From assembly GCA_902500745.1 (NCBI GenBank), contig CABVRS010000007.1, forward strand, positions 1-51,919: DNA of 51,919 bases, given 5' to 3'. Of the stretch, positions 1 to 7,789 are shown piece by piece. The stretch's first letter is position 1. Each line of letters begins with the position of its first letter. This stretch comes from an uncultured Nitrospira sp. Lineage in GTDB: Bacteria; Nitrospirota; Nitrospiria; Nitrospirales; Nitrospiraceae. Both the position numbers and the translations under genes were made by a program. The notes under the pieces are model-generated. The model did no database searches. It was not told the origin of the DNA and saw only the letters and a program-made list of their open reading frames with translations.

Positions 1-196
1 TCGGATCGACGACGTCGTACCCGTGGAGGCTACCAGGTACTGCCCGAAAATAGGGGGAGCAATAGAGATCCGTGATCCCAAGGTCGTCCAAATAGGGGAT
101 GAGTTGTGTCGCGTCCTGAAACGTGAATGTGCAGTTAAGCTGAAGGCGGTACGTGGCGACTGGAATTCGTGGCATTGCGATTGATGTCAAGAGCAT
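1..196 (-). CDS. treY: Malto-oligosyltrehalose synthase, N-terminal part (cut by window edge)
   Basis: This is the first 65 codons of a GH13 enzyme that turns the reducing-end glucose of a maltodextrin into a trehalose unit (TreY). The visible protein reads [13 protein letters not shown], then a PYLDDLGI segment, then [10 protein letters not shown] and HGYDVVDP. These match the conserved first strand and helix of TreY, where family members have ATYRLQ, YL-LGI-LY-SP and [10 protein letters not shown]. It lies 69 bp downstream of the unknown gene at 266-916 and on the same strand, so it probably ends a glgC-unknown-treY operon. The start is uncertain. ATG at 196 has GGAGG only 2 nt away, TTG at 190 has the same GGAGG at better spacing, and ATG at 175 has no ribosome site. 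The treZ partner is at 15170-17053. Confidence 0.88.
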   Translation of the reverse strand, partial: MLLTSIAMPRIPVATYRLQLNCTFTFQDATQLIPYLDDLGITDLYCSPYFRAVPGSLHGYDVVDP

Positions 197-265
197 GTCC
201 TCCAGCACGCTGGATCAACCCGGTCAACATTATTCGAACGCTCAAATGAGATGGCAAGGACACGG

Positions 266-916
266 CTAGTCGGCGATCACGTGCGAACTGGTAGATTTGG
301 TGTTCCCCCAGTTCTCATCGGCACCCACGTTTGCCTGCAGGACATGCAATAACCGTCTTTCGGTTTGTCGGTCGTGCTGTCCTATCAGCTGATCAGTCTC
401 ACGAACGCGTTTCCTGTCCTCCATCAATACGTAGGTCAACTCGGCCAGGATCTTGTTCTGCGCCTGGACCTGCGCCCGTAACATTCGGACCTCGTGAATA
501 AGGTCCAGCTCATGTGGCACGGCTTCCACAGCGGATGATGCGGCGATCTGGAGCCGCTCTTCCGACACTCGGGGTCGAGGTCGAACCCATCCGGTTGCCT
601 TGGCTGTTTCATCTCGAAGCGCGTGAGCCGTCGTGCTGGCACCCTGAAGAATAAACGACACTCCACTTCCCAGCGCTTTGGCGGTATTCCACCCTAGTTC
701 AGTCGCTCTCCAAGACTTTCGGTGTAACCAACTCACGAAGACGGCTGCGTGTTGGACACAGGTCTGTGCCACACGTTGCGCCCGTCCACAGGACAGATGG
801 ACTCGAGTCCGTAGTGGAACCAGTTCCGACCCGACCGGCCTGAGTGACGGATCAGGACGCGCCACGATGGTCAACATCTTGACGGGCCTGGTCAGGCTCA
901 TCCGTTTCTTGCTCAT
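266..916 (-). CDS. Unknown 216-aa protein coupled to glgC
   Basis: I do not recognise this protein. It starts MSKKRMSLTRPVK with GGGAGG 6 nt before the ATG, and the ATG overlaps the glgC stop as ATGA, so translation is probably coupled. The N-terminal half is basic, with a short weakly hydrophobic stretch (about residues 80-95, GSGVSFILQGAS). Residues about 135-185 are rich in E, L, R and Q (LDLIHEVRMLRAQVQAQ then KILAEL) and look like an amphipathic or coiled-coil helix. No signal peptide or catalytic motif is visible. Its place between glgC and treY suggests a structural or regulatory role in glycogen/trehalose metabolism, such as a phasin-like granule protein, but that is inference from position and helix content only. 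Confidence 0.72.
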   Translation of the reverse strand: MSKKRMSLTRPVKMLTIVARPDPSLRPVGSELVPLRTRVHLSCGRAQRVAQTCVQHAAVFVSWLHRKSWRATELGWNTAKALGSGVSFILQGASTTAHALRDETAKATGWVRPRPRVSEERLQIAASSAVEAVPHELDLIHEVRMLRAQVQAQNKILAELTYVLMEDRKRVRETDQLIGQHDRQTERRLLHVLQANVGADENWGNTKSTSSHVIAD

Positions 917-2178
917 ACGATTCCTCCCTGTATGCCTTCCTTCCTTGGCCGATCATGGGGAATTCCACGAAACTGTCTGGGTAACACAACCAGGTTGGAC
1001 CGTGAGACGTGATAGCGTTTGCGATCTTGTGCCGGATTCAATCCCATTTCGGAGCCGGCGGGAATCACGTTGAACCGATCGGCGATCACTCGTCGCAGAT
1101 GCGACTTTGCGCCGACGATCGAACCGTCGAGGATGATACACTCTTCGATCTTGGTGCCCGATTCGATGCGCACATTACGACCGATGACCGAACGCCTGAT
1201 GTCAGCATCAAGAACCTGACTTCCCTGCCCGATCATAGAATCCTCGACATAGGCCTTCGCCAAGCTTGCGGTCGGGCCATCGAACGTGTCGCTCAAGATG
1301 GGCCATTCTCCATTCCGCAGGTCGAAGATCGGACATTCCCCAAGAATATCCAAGTGTGCCTGCCAGTACGCCTCCAACGTCCCGACATCGCGCCAATATC
1401 CCCGTTCTTCATAGGGTTTCAACCCAGGAACGACATTCTGCATAAAATTATAGGCCACCACGTGGTTCTTTTTCATGATGGAGGGAATCACGTCCCGACC
1501 GAAGTCGTGAGAGCCTCCTTTTCTGGCATCCTCGGACAACACCTTTAATAAGACATCCGTCTCAAAGATATAGTTACCCATCGATGAGAAGGCATGTTCC
1601 GGATCAGAGGGCATCGGCTTGGGATGTCTGGGTTTTTCCGCAAAACCCACGATGCGATCAGTCGTATCGGTCTCGATGATACCAAACCCACGTGCGGCAT
1701 GGAGCGGTACCGGTCTGGCTGCGACCGTCACATCGGCCCGTCGTTCCTGATGGAACCGCACCATCTGGTCGATATCCATCCGGTAGATATGATCAGCACC
1801 GAACACGGCTACCAGGTCCGGCGAGCAATCTTCAATGAGGTTCAGATTGTGAAAGACCGCATCGGCAGTCCCTTCGTACCATCCGCCGCCTGCCTTCATC
1901 TGCGGCGGGACCACTGTGATGAATTGCTGCTTAATCCGCCCGCCGATTCGCCATGCCCGCCGCAAGTGCTCGATCAGCGATTGCGAACGGTACTGCACCA
2001 GCACGTACATCGCCATGATGTCGGAGTTCAAGAAGTTGCTGAGCACGAAGTCGACGATACGATATTTCCCTCCGAACGGCACCGCCGGCTTGCTGCGAAA
2101 TTCCGTCAGCGGCATGAGCCGTTCGCCTTTGCCTCCGGCCATCACGATCGCCAGCACACGCTTGCCTGTGCTGCTCAA
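913..2178 (-). CDS. glgC: Glucose-1-phosphate adenylyltransferase
   Basis: It makes ADP-glucose from glucose-1-phosphate and ATP, the committed step of bacterial glycogen synthesis. The 421-aa length is normal for the family. The N-terminal nucleotide-binding signature MAGGKGERLMPLT is at residues about 13-25. It is followed by RSKPAVPFGG, GTADAVFHNL, the metal/sugar site FGADHIYRMD, the GIIETD and AEKP segments, and a C-terminal left-handed beta-helix with hexapeptide-like repeats (IRRSVIGRNVRIESG). The start is a TTG at 2178 giving MSSTGKRVLAIVMAGG, with GGGAG about 9 nt upstream and no better in-frame ATG. Its stop overlaps the next gene by ATGA. The usual effector control (fructose-bisphosphate or pyruvate type) cannot be read from the sequence. 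Confidence 0.97.
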   Translation of the reverse strand: MSSTGKRVLAIVMAGGKGERLMPLTEFRSKPAVPFGGKYRIVDFVLSNFLNSDIMAMYVLVQYRSQSLIEHLRRAWRIGGRIKQQFITVVPPQMKAGGGWYEGTADAVFHNLNLIEDCSPDLVAVFGADHIYRMDIDQMVRFHQERRADVTVAARPVPLHAARGFGIIETDTTDRIVGFAEKPRHPKPMPSDPEHAFSSMGNYIFETDVLLKVLSEDARKGGSHDFGRDVIPSIMKKNHVVAYNFMQNVVPGLKPYEERGYWRDVGTLEAYWQAHLDILGECPIFDLRNGEWPILSDTFDGPTASLAKAYVEDSMIGQGSQVLDADIRRSVIGRNVRIESGTKIEECIILDGSIVGAKSHLRRVIADRFNVIPAGSEMGLNPAQDRKRYHVSRSNLVVLPRQFRGIPHDRPRKEGIQGGIV

Positions 2179-2565
2179 TGCACCATCTCCCTCACCATTC
2201 CACGCAACCTCCCCATCAGAGCCTCTCGTGCGTCATGATGCACGCCTCCGCAAAGCCCTGACACGCCGCGCGACCGTGAACATCGTTGTTCGACCACCGG
2301 CCAGTTCATGGCTTTCATGAACGCTTGCGACGTACGACCTTGAGCCTCACTCGCCTCTCTATGTTTCTTCAACCGCATTCTTCATTGGCTGCAATCGCTT
2401 CAGAATTCATGAGGTTCGCGATTGTAACCCCATACTGCCCCTTCCACATTCTTTCCGCAAGCAGCTTCTTCCTTCAAAAGCCATTCTGTCAGCATCGCTT
2501 GGCGACATCTCCACAGACCCTCCAATGCGAAGGCATTCTCAATCCGACGTTTAGTCGCCCTTTTC
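2179..2565. other. 387-bp intergenic region upstream of glgC
   Basis: No convincing gene is seen. It should hold the glgC promoter on the minus strand and the 3' end of the TetR unit. A minus-strand frame at 2175-2378 ends in TGA exactly over the TTG start of glgC, but it has a low-complexity basic composition and no recognisable domain, so I do not call it. I see no clear hairpin with a T-run. Confidence 0.4.
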
Positions 2566-3213
2566 TCATCGAGATCCATTGCCGGCTTTCAGCAGCGGCT
2601 GGAGGCTGCGATCAAGCACGTCCACAAAATATTGACGCCTGCGCCCGGTAGATTCTTGACCTTCAAACAACACCTCATAGGTCAAGACTCCCGATGTATA
2701 GGCTGCCATCGTCCTGGCAATGTCTCGCGCGCTGCCAGGCTGACCATTCCCCATAGCCGGTTTGAGCAGTCGCGCAAGCCGATCTAGATGGGCGTTGTAA
2801 ATGGCCCGCAAGTCACTGGCCACACCGACCTGAAGCTGCATCAGTCCCCTGACCTGGTGAAAAAAGAGCAAATACTCGGGGCCATTCAGAAAGAAGTCCA
2901 CGCGCGCCTCGATGGCCGCCGATAGAATCTTCGGTCCTGTCGGGACCTTTTGAACAGCCTGCTCCGTCTTGGCGAGCAAGGTATCCAACCCCTCTTTGAG
3001 TAATGCGCAAATGATCGCCTCCTTGGAGTCAAAATACTTATAGAAGGTCCCTTTCCCCTGGTCGGCCAATTCCGTGATGTCTTCGATCTTCGCCCAATAG
3101 ATGCCCTTTTCGGAAAACAGTCGCCGTGCGACCTCCAAGAGCCGCCTGTTCGTTCGTGCCTTTCGTCGCTCGACCCGTGAGAGCGAGGGCTCATCCTGTG
3201 CTAATGTGTTCAT
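2566..3213 (-). CDS. TetR-family transcriptional regulator
   Basis: A TetR/AcrR one-component repressor of 215 aa. The N-terminal DNA-binding domain (about residues 12-60) carries RRLLEVARRLFSEKG, then the helix-turn-helix KIEDITELADQGKGTFYKYF and SKEAIICALL, which is the textbook TetR pattern. The rest is a helical ligand-binding/dimerisation domain with no assignable ligand. ATG at 3213 is preferred because AAGGAAA lies 6 nt upstream and the gap to the preceding gene is then 19 bp. Longer readings run into that gene. It follows the CBM48 gene in one unit, so it may control that gene or the neighbouring glycogen genes, but the target is unknown. Confidence 0.93.
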   Translation of the reverse strand: MNTLAQDEPSLSRVERRKARTNRRLLEVARRLFSEKGIYWAKIEDITELADQGKGTFYKYFDSKEAIICALLKEGLDTLLAKTEQAVQKVPTGPKILSAAIEARVDFFLNGPEYLLFFHQVRGLMQLQVGVASDLRAIYNAHLDRLARLLKPAMGNGQPGSARDIARTMAAYTSGVLTYEVLFEGQESTGRRRQYFVDVLDRSLQPLLKAGNGSR

Positions 3214-3232
3214 CGCTGTTTCCTTCATCTCT

Positions 3233-3592
3233 CTATGAGGTAGGGCCAAAACTCCCGTCGACATTGATCCCAACATTGCGTACGGAATTGAAAGTACCGT
3301 GTTCGTTCATGACCCGTTGGAGGTTGAGCGGATCCTCTTCCCATCGCTCCCCATTCACCACAAACTTATATTGATAGGTGCCTGGAGCCAACAATACTTT
3401 CACCTTCCAGAGTCCACCGGCGTCCCGTTTCATCGGTTTGCCCTGCGGATTCCACTGATTGAAGTCTCCCACCACAGTCACGACTTGGGCCGAAGGATCG
3501 AAATACTCAAACACGACCGACTCTTTCTTGGGTCCCTTCTGGGTGCGAGTCGGTCGAGGCGAAGAAGACTTTTTCTTCACTGGCTCTTTCAT
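3233..3592 (-). CDS. Stand-alone glycogen-binding (CBM48/AMPK-beta-type) protein
   Basis: A 119-aa protein made almost wholly of one CBM48 / isoamylase N-terminal Ig-like domain. The basic leader (KKKSSSPRPTRTQK) is followed by VVFEYFDPSAQVVTVVGDFN, then W-P-G-K-P-M, LWKVKVLLAPGTYQYKFVVN, and W-DP. These are the conserved aromatic and turn residues of the AMPK glycogen-binding fold. There is no catalytic domain and no signal peptide, so it probably acts in the cytoplasm as a glycogen-binding adaptor. AAGGAGG lies 5 nt before the ATG. It is the first gene of a unit with the TetR regulator, and its position between glgC and glgB supports a glycogen role. Small proteins of this kind are usually annotated only as isoamylase early-set domain proteins. 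Confidence 0.9.
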   Translation of the reverse strand: MKEPVKKKSSSPRPTRTQKGPKKESVVFEYFDPSAQVVTVVGDFNQWNPQGKPMKRDAGGLWKVKVLLAPGTYQYKFVVNGERWEEDPLNLQRVMNEHGTFNSVRNVGINVDGSFGPTS

Positions 3593-3701
3593 GTAGTCCT
3601 CCTTAGCATCCGTGAACCGATCTTTCGTTCTCCAATGAGGTACCTACCACGCTCTTCCCGACACTGGACTCAAGAGCTTCATTGTTAGTCATGATCGATC
3701 G

Positions 3702-4676
3702 TTATGCAACCCCAACCAGCTCAACCGGAAACGTCGGGGCCTTCCCAATCTTGTGGAGACTCTGGGCAATTCGCTCTGGCCTCCCCCAATCGCTCCAGTC
3801 CACGTCCGTCATATCTAAGGCCGAGACCTTGTGGTACACGTGCTCAAGAAAATCCCTTGAGAAATTGTGCGTCGGCATGGTCCGATAGATGCCATGCAGC
3901 GCTAGATCTTCTTTCGTCGTGCCGACGGCTGGCACGAGCGTTTCGAACAGGCGCATCATCGATGGCAGCACTTTTGTCCCAAGTTTCCAGAGCGTTTCGA
4001 CTTTCGCGACAACGATCATGGTGTTCCACAGTACCTGTCCTTCCGCGAATGTCCTCATCATGTGCCGTTCCGGCTTCTCCACAAATCGTCCGACGTGCCA
4101 CAGGGAATGAGCCCCGTACCCCGCCACATATCGATCCACCTGGAGATAGCCATAATCCAGATCGACTCCATCCGGCTGCATGCCCAAAAGAATCAGTCGA
4201 TCCTCAAGCAAGTCAATCGCATGGGTGGCATGCCTGACCGCATCAACCAACTGCTTTTCGGGGTGGACAAAGTGGTCGGATGGGTAGATTGCGACGGTGG
4301 CGTCGGGATCCGCCGCCCGGACATAGGAGAGGGGGAGAAAGACTCCCGGAGCCGTATCACGGTTTGCCGGTTGCACCACGAGAAATCCCCCTCTACCATC
4401 CAACTGGCTGCGCGCGGTCTCTTCCTGACCGGCACCGACGACAGTTACTCGCCGGGTGGGAGCAGCGAGTCGGTCAGCCCGGTCCACGGTGTGTTGAAGC
4501 ATAGACCTGGTCCCCGTGAAGGTACAATATTGCTTCGGGCGCTCCTCGCCGAGCCACTGTTTGATCATTGGGGCCAATCTCGTTCCCTCTCCGCCGGCCA
4601 AAATAATCGACCAGAGGTGAGGAATGACATCCACATCCTTTCGCATATTCCATTTTTCTGAAGTTCGGATGGTCAT
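3702..4676 (-). CDS. Mannose-1-phosphate guanylyltransferase-like nucleotidyltransferase
   Basis: A sugar-1-phosphate nucleotidyltransferase of 324 aa. The P-loop-like signature IILAGGEGTRLAP is near residues 24-36. RPKQYCTFTG, the NRDTAPG segment, the metal site YPSDHFVHP, DYGYLQ and FVEKPE follow. These are the hallmarks of the GDP-mannose pyrophosphorylase (ManC/CpsB-type) catalytic domain without the C-terminal isomerase half. The C-terminus ends WSDWGRPERIAQSL. A paralogue with the same architecture is at 45561-46562. ATG at 4676 is preferred over 4697 because AAAGGAGG lies 5 nt upstream. The likely product is GDP-mannose or a related NDP-sugar. The exact nucleotide and sugar cannot be fixed from sequence. 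Confidence 0.88.
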   Translation of the reverse strand: MTIRTSEKWNMRKDVDVIPHLWSIILAGGEGTRLAPMIKQWLGEERPKQYCTFTGTRSMLQHTVDRADRLAAPTRRVTVVGAGQEETARSQLDGRGGFLVVQPANRDTAPGVFLPLSYVRAADPDATVAIYPSDHFVHPEKQLVDAVRHATHAIDLLEDRLILLGMQPDGVDLDYGYLQVDRYVAGYGAHSLWHVGRFVEKPERHMMRTFAEGQVLWNTMIVVAKVETLWKLGTKVLPSMMRLFETLVPAVGTTKEDLALHGIYRTMPTHNFSRDFLEHVYHKVSALDMTDVDWSDWGRPERIAQSLHKIGKAPTFPVELVGVA

Positions 4677-4849
4677 TCGCTCCCTCCTTTCGCTCATGTC
4701 CTTCGGTTACATTTAACCTCTCTTCTTGCACCTCGCAGTACAGTTCCCGATCTCCGCATCCTCCTACGAGGGTGCGGCCGCAGCCCTTCGAAACAGGGCT
4801 CACATCATCGGTCCTTAACAGCAGAACCTGGCTCTTTACTCACCAGCCT

Positions 4850-5971
4850 TCACGGTTTCCCTGGCACCAGCACAATCTCAACCCGGCGATTTTGAGCCTT
4901 CCCGGCCGGCGTTGTATTGTCTGCCAGCGGCTTGCTTTCCCCATACCCTTTGATGTCCATCCGTTCTGCCGTAATCCCTCCGGCAAGCAGAATCTTTTGG
5001 ACCGACAGCGCACGCGACTCAGAGAGGGACAGGTTATACTCGCTCGACCCATCCGAATCGGTATGCCCCTCGATGAGGAGCTGCTGATCTGGCACTGCTG
5101 CCAGCGCCTTCGCGATTTTCGTCAACTGTATCTGCATCGCCGGCTTAACGTCCGCCTTATTGACATTGAAAAAGATATTCCCGGGCAACGTGACGATGAC
5201 CCCCCTGGCCTCCTCGCGCACCTGGGTCAGACGTGACAACGTGTTGGTCAACTCTGCCCGCGACTTTTCGTGCTCGGCACGAAGCCGAACGAGCTCATGT
5301 TCTGCCTGTTCTGCGCGGGCCTGCTCCGCCGCCAGCGCCGCGAGCTTTTCTTGTTCGTCGCGAATCCGGACAGCCTCTGCCTCGGCACGGGCCTGCTCGG
5401 CTGCTAGCGCAAGCTTCTCCTGCTGCTCGGCCGCCAGTGCGAGTTTTCCCTGCTCTTCACGAAGCCGAGCGGCCTCCTGCTCAGCGCGGGCCCGCTCAGC
5501 CGTCAGCTTTTCTTTGGCCGCAAGCAGCGCCTGTTCCTGCTCCTGGGCCAGCGCCTTCATCCGTCCCAGCTCTGCTTCCTGCCCTCTCTTTCGGAGCAAG
5601 ATTAGTTCAGCATCACGCAGGGCAATAGCCTGACGGGTCTTTCGATCTGTTTCACTGCGGAGGGCTTCATCTGCCGCCTGCGCTTCTGCCGCGTACTGCG
5701 CTTTCCTGGCCTCAGCTTCGGCCAGCCGTGCCTGGTGGAGAATGGCCGACGCGTCATGGTCCTTATCCCAGGACTTGTTGGCAGCATCTAAGTTCGCCAC
5801 TGCGGAGTCGTAGGTCCGCGTTGCGCGTTTGTCCGCCTTCGCCTCTTTGGCATCTTGGACGGCAAGGCGTGCCTCGACCAGCTCTTTCGGTGGTGGCCCA
5901 GGAGCCGCACAAGCCGCGACGGTCAAGACGCCCAAGAGAATGGAACTGAGACTCACCCTTCTGTTTCGCAT
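4850..5971 (-). CDS. OmpA-family lipoprotein with long coiled coil (DUF4398 plus OmpA domain)
   Basis: A 373-aa outer-membrane lipoprotein. The signal peptide ends with the lipobox VAAC at Cys21. A DUF4398-like helical region follows (VEARLAVQDAKEAK, then ASAILHQARLAEAEARKAQY). Residues about 110-260 are an Ala/Glu/Gln-rich coiled coil with repeated EEQ-LA-AAEQ units. The C-terminal 110 residues are an OmpA-type peptidoglycan-binding domain with IFFNVNKADVKP, LLIEGHTDSDG and NLSLSESRALSVQ, ending NRRVEIVL. It probably ties the outer membrane to the cell wall. ATG at 5971 is chosen because AAAGGAG lies 6 nt upstream and it gives a clean signal peptide. A longer reading to 6187 would overlap the next gene in another frame. 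It lies just downstream of a second DUF4398 lipoprotein. Confidence 0.93.
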   Translation of the reverse strand: MRNRRVSLSSILLGVLTVAACAAPGPPPKELVEARLAVQDAKEAKADKRATRTYDSAVANLDAANKSWDKDHDASAILHQARLAEAEARKAQYAAEAQAADEALRSETDRKTRQAIALRDAELILLRKRGQEAELGRMKALAQEQEQALLAAKEKLTAERARAEQEAARLREEQGKLALAAEQQEKLALAAEQARAEAEAVRIRDEQEKLAALAAEQARAEQAEHELVRLRAEHEKSRAELTNTLSRLTQVREEARGVIVTLPGNIFFNVNKADVKPAMQIQLTKIAKALAAVPDQQLLIEGHTDSDGSSEYNLSLSESRALSVQKILLAGGITAERMDIKGYGESKPLADNTTPAGKAQNRRVEIVLVPGKP

Positions 5972-6044
5972 AGGATCTCCTTTGTCCACTTGGTTCTTCA
6001 TAGCTTCAGCTTCTCGCTCCTCAGACTCCAGACACAGGCCCGCG

Positions 6045-6431
6045 TTATTCAGCGTGCAGTTGTTGTTGCATCGCTTTGGCTTTGGCCTCAATCTCATCCG
6101 CTTGCTGCCGCACCATGGCCGCCTCGCCCTTCTTCTGTTCCGCTTGCGCTCGGACCCGCGCCGCTTCGGCATAGGTCGTCGTCTCAAGAAGGCGCTTGCG
6201 AGCTATCTCATGGTCGCCCTTCCCGGAAGCCTGCTGGGCGGCACTCAGCGCCTGTCTTGATTTCTGTAGCAAATCAGACGCGCGTTCGAACGCACCCGCT
6301 GATTCAGCGCTCCGGATCGTGGCTTCAGTGTCCGCCAGTTGCGCCGGTGTTACGGGGGCGACTTTCGACGCACAACCGATAGCAATGCACGATGTTGCTA
6401 TAATCAGGCCTAGTCTAATCACATTCCTCAT
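6045..6431 (-). CDS. DUF4398-type lipoprotein
   Basis: A 128-aa exported protein with lipobox AIGC (Cys20). After the anchor it is entirely helical and Ala/Glu/Gln-rich (RASDLLQKSRQALSAAQQ, then HEIARKRLLETTTYAEAA), like the DUF4398 helical hairpin found in front of OmpA domains. AAAAGGAG precedes the ATG. It lies 73 bp upstream of the OmpA-like lipoprotein on the same strand. The two share the DUF4398 region, so this may be a shortened duplicate or a partner in the same envelope structure. The function is unknown. Confidence 0.88.
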   Translation of the reverse strand: MRNVIRLGLIIATSCIAIGCASKVAPVTPAQLADTEATIRSAESAGAFERASDLLQKSRQALSAAQQASGKGDHEIARKRLLETTTYAEAARVRAQAEQKKGEAAMVRQQADEIEAKAKAMQQQLHAE

Positions 6432-6639
6432 ACAGAACTCCTTTTCGTCTTGGAGGATTCCCCTTCCCTAAAACTGCACGTATTGGTTTTCTTTCTGCAA
6501 ACTCCAAACACCAAATATTTGGTTAACTTCCTCATCCACTCCATCTTGAACGCTGACCGTACCATCCAATGTTTTTTGATCAATCGGAGTCGGCTGGACT
6601 GACAGCCGTCTCTCCTTCAGCGTTTCCCTCTCAGTCACA

Positions 6640-6855
6640 TCACACAGCAGTCAAACGTTCCCACGTGCGACGATCCCTCGTTTGCCCCCGATAGGGTTTG
6701 GTCGGCACATCAATCCGATGCGTAAGCACCACCGGATCGACGACTTCGCCGCAATTGATACAGCGCCACCCTTCGAACAGTACACGTCCTGTATCATCTC
6801 TCAGATCGACGAAAGAATCGCGAATCATGCACCCTTTGCAACGTTCGCACCTCAT
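6640..6855 (-). CDS. Small zinc-ribbon protein
   Basis: A 71-aa protein with two knuckles that would form one zinc site: CERCKGCMIRDSFVD at the N-terminus and WRCINCGEVVDP at about residues 30-41. AAGGAGG lies 7 nt before the ATG. The same C-x2-C-x-G-x-M and W-R-C-x-N-C-G-E layout occurs in the protein at 45220-45537. No enzyme domain is attached. Such lone zinc ribbons may bind nucleic acid or a protein partner, and nothing here settles which. Confidence 0.87.
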   Translation of the reverse strand: MRCERCKGCMIRDSFVDLRDDTGRVLFEGWRCINCGEVVDPVVLTHRIDVPTKPYRGQTRDRRTWERLTAV

Positions 6856-6913
6856 GACTATCCTCCTTCAAGCCTTCCAATTCCCGACAGAAGGTCGTCA
6901 TTCACTGCTCACC

Positions 6914-7177
6914 TCAGGTATTGACAAAGTTGCGGCCTCGTTCAATGGCTTTCTGAAACTTCTCCGTCGCTTGCTCTTTTGCACTCTGGATCTTTTCGGT
7001 TGCCTGCTCAGTTACATCTCCGGCTCGATCACGGACATCTTCGGCAAAATCTGCGATTCGACGACGAGTTCGAGTCCCCGATTGTGGGGCATAGAGCAAG
7101 GCGGCCGTTCCTCCGACCACACACCCCGCTAAAAATGACAACCCTGCTCCCAGCACTCCGCAACGTCCGTCTGTCAT
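6914..7177 (-). CDS. YtxH-domain membrane protein
   Basis: An 87-aa protein starting MTDGRCGVLGAGLSF, with one transmembrane helix (about residues 8-30, FLAGCVVGGTAALLYAP) followed by the YtxH signature APQSGTRTRRRIADFAED and a charged amphipathic tail (DRAGDVTEQATEKIQSAKEQ). YtxH proteins are small stress-associated membrane proteins of unknown mechanism. ATG at 7177 has GGGAGG 6 nt upstream, so I prefer it to the longer reading from 7225. It lies 58 bp downstream of the zinc-ribbon gene's divergent side and on the same strand as its neighbours. Confidence 0.88.
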   Translation of the reverse strand: MTDGRCGVLGAGLSFLAGCVVGGTAALLYAPQSGTRTRRRIADFAEDVRDRAGDVTEQATEKIQSAKEQATEKFQKAIERGRNFVNT

Positions 7178-7240
7178 ACTGCACCTCCCTTTCTGGGTCA
7201 TGAAGTTTAGCTGCGCACTCATCAAATTTTCGTACTATGC

Positions 7241-7681
7241 CTAGTGCTTTCCCCCATCTATCAGGTCTGGACCGGATCCTTGCAGCCTATGTTGTTGCAA
7301 GAGCAGGCCGAATCCTGATTGGTTTTTAAATTCATCGTCCTGCGGACAGTGCCAAAGAACCGTTCCTTTGGTAAGTTCCTGCCCAACAGCATCCCCTTCT
7401 TTAGGAACAACGCTGATGGTCACTTCCGAACCAACAGGGGCCATCCATACCGATTCAACAAACATCGTTGTTTTCCCGATACACGGTGTTTTCCCCTCGT
7501 GACAGCTTCCCTCTTGATCCCAGATCAAGAGCTTCGAATGTCCCCTCACTTCCTCTCGATGGCTTTCTACGTTCCCGGAAGCTCGATCCACTTTGGCTCC
7601 GTCCACGGCCATCGGGTTGACAATTGACACATCAACCCCCTTCTCCTCTGCCTTTCGACGGTCGACGAATCTTCTCTCCAT
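7241..7681 (-). CDS. PilZ-like protein (probable)
   Basis: A 146-aa cytoplasmic protein. It starts MERRFVDRRKAEEKG, an RR-x2-RR type leader common in PilZ proteins. The C-terminal half reads ESVWMAPVGSEVTISVVP then KGTVLWHCPQDDEF and QSGFGLLL, which fits the beta-barrel strands of a PilZ-type domain (G-V-W and G-F/I-x-F motifs). The canonical RxxxR...DxSxxG c-di-GMP motif is not clearly complete, so binding is uncertain. ATG at 7681 has AGGGGG upstream. A pair of inverted repeats lies 63-108 bp upstream at 7744-7789, which suggests the gene is under a dedicated DNA-binding regulator. Confidence 0.68.
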   Translation of the reverse strand: MERRFVDRRKAEEKGVDVSIVNPMAVDGAKVDRASGNVESHREEVRGHSKLLIWDQEGSCHEGKTPCIGKTTMFVESVWMAPVGSEVTISVVPKEGDAVGQELTKGTVLWHCPQDDEFKNQSGFGLLLQQHRLQGSGPDLIDGGKH

Positions 7682-7743
7682 ATGACCGCCCCCTGGTTCA
7701 ACCACTGCCATCAACACCAGAACCACCTCACTTTCCTCGCATA

Positions 7744-7757
7744 AGTCATTTATGACT
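7744..7757. promoter_or_regulatory. Inverted repeat 1 upstream of the PilZ-like gene
   Basis: A perfect palindrome AGTCAT-TT-ATGACT in an AT-rich island between 7740 and 7800. It lies 63 bp upstream of the minus-strand start at 7681 and 8 bp from the second palindrome, so it is placed like an operator. Confidence 0.5.
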
Positions 7758-7765
7758 GTATATTC

Positions 7766-7789
7766 ATAAGTGACTGTATGGTCACTTAT
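7766..7789. promoter_or_regulatory. Inverted repeat 2 upstream of the PilZ-like gene
   Basis: A perfect 9-bp inverted repeat ATAAGTGAC-TGTATG-GTCACTTAT. It shares the (A/G)TGACTGTAT(A/G) core with the neighbouring repeat at 7744-7757, so the two may bind the same dimeric regulator. The AT-rich setting could include the promoter. The binding protein is unknown. Confidence 0.55.

Noticed and set aside
2175-2378. 67-codon minus-strand frame ending over the glgC start
   Set aside because: Overlap with the TTG start looks like coupling, but the frame has no ribosome site and a basic low-complexity composition.
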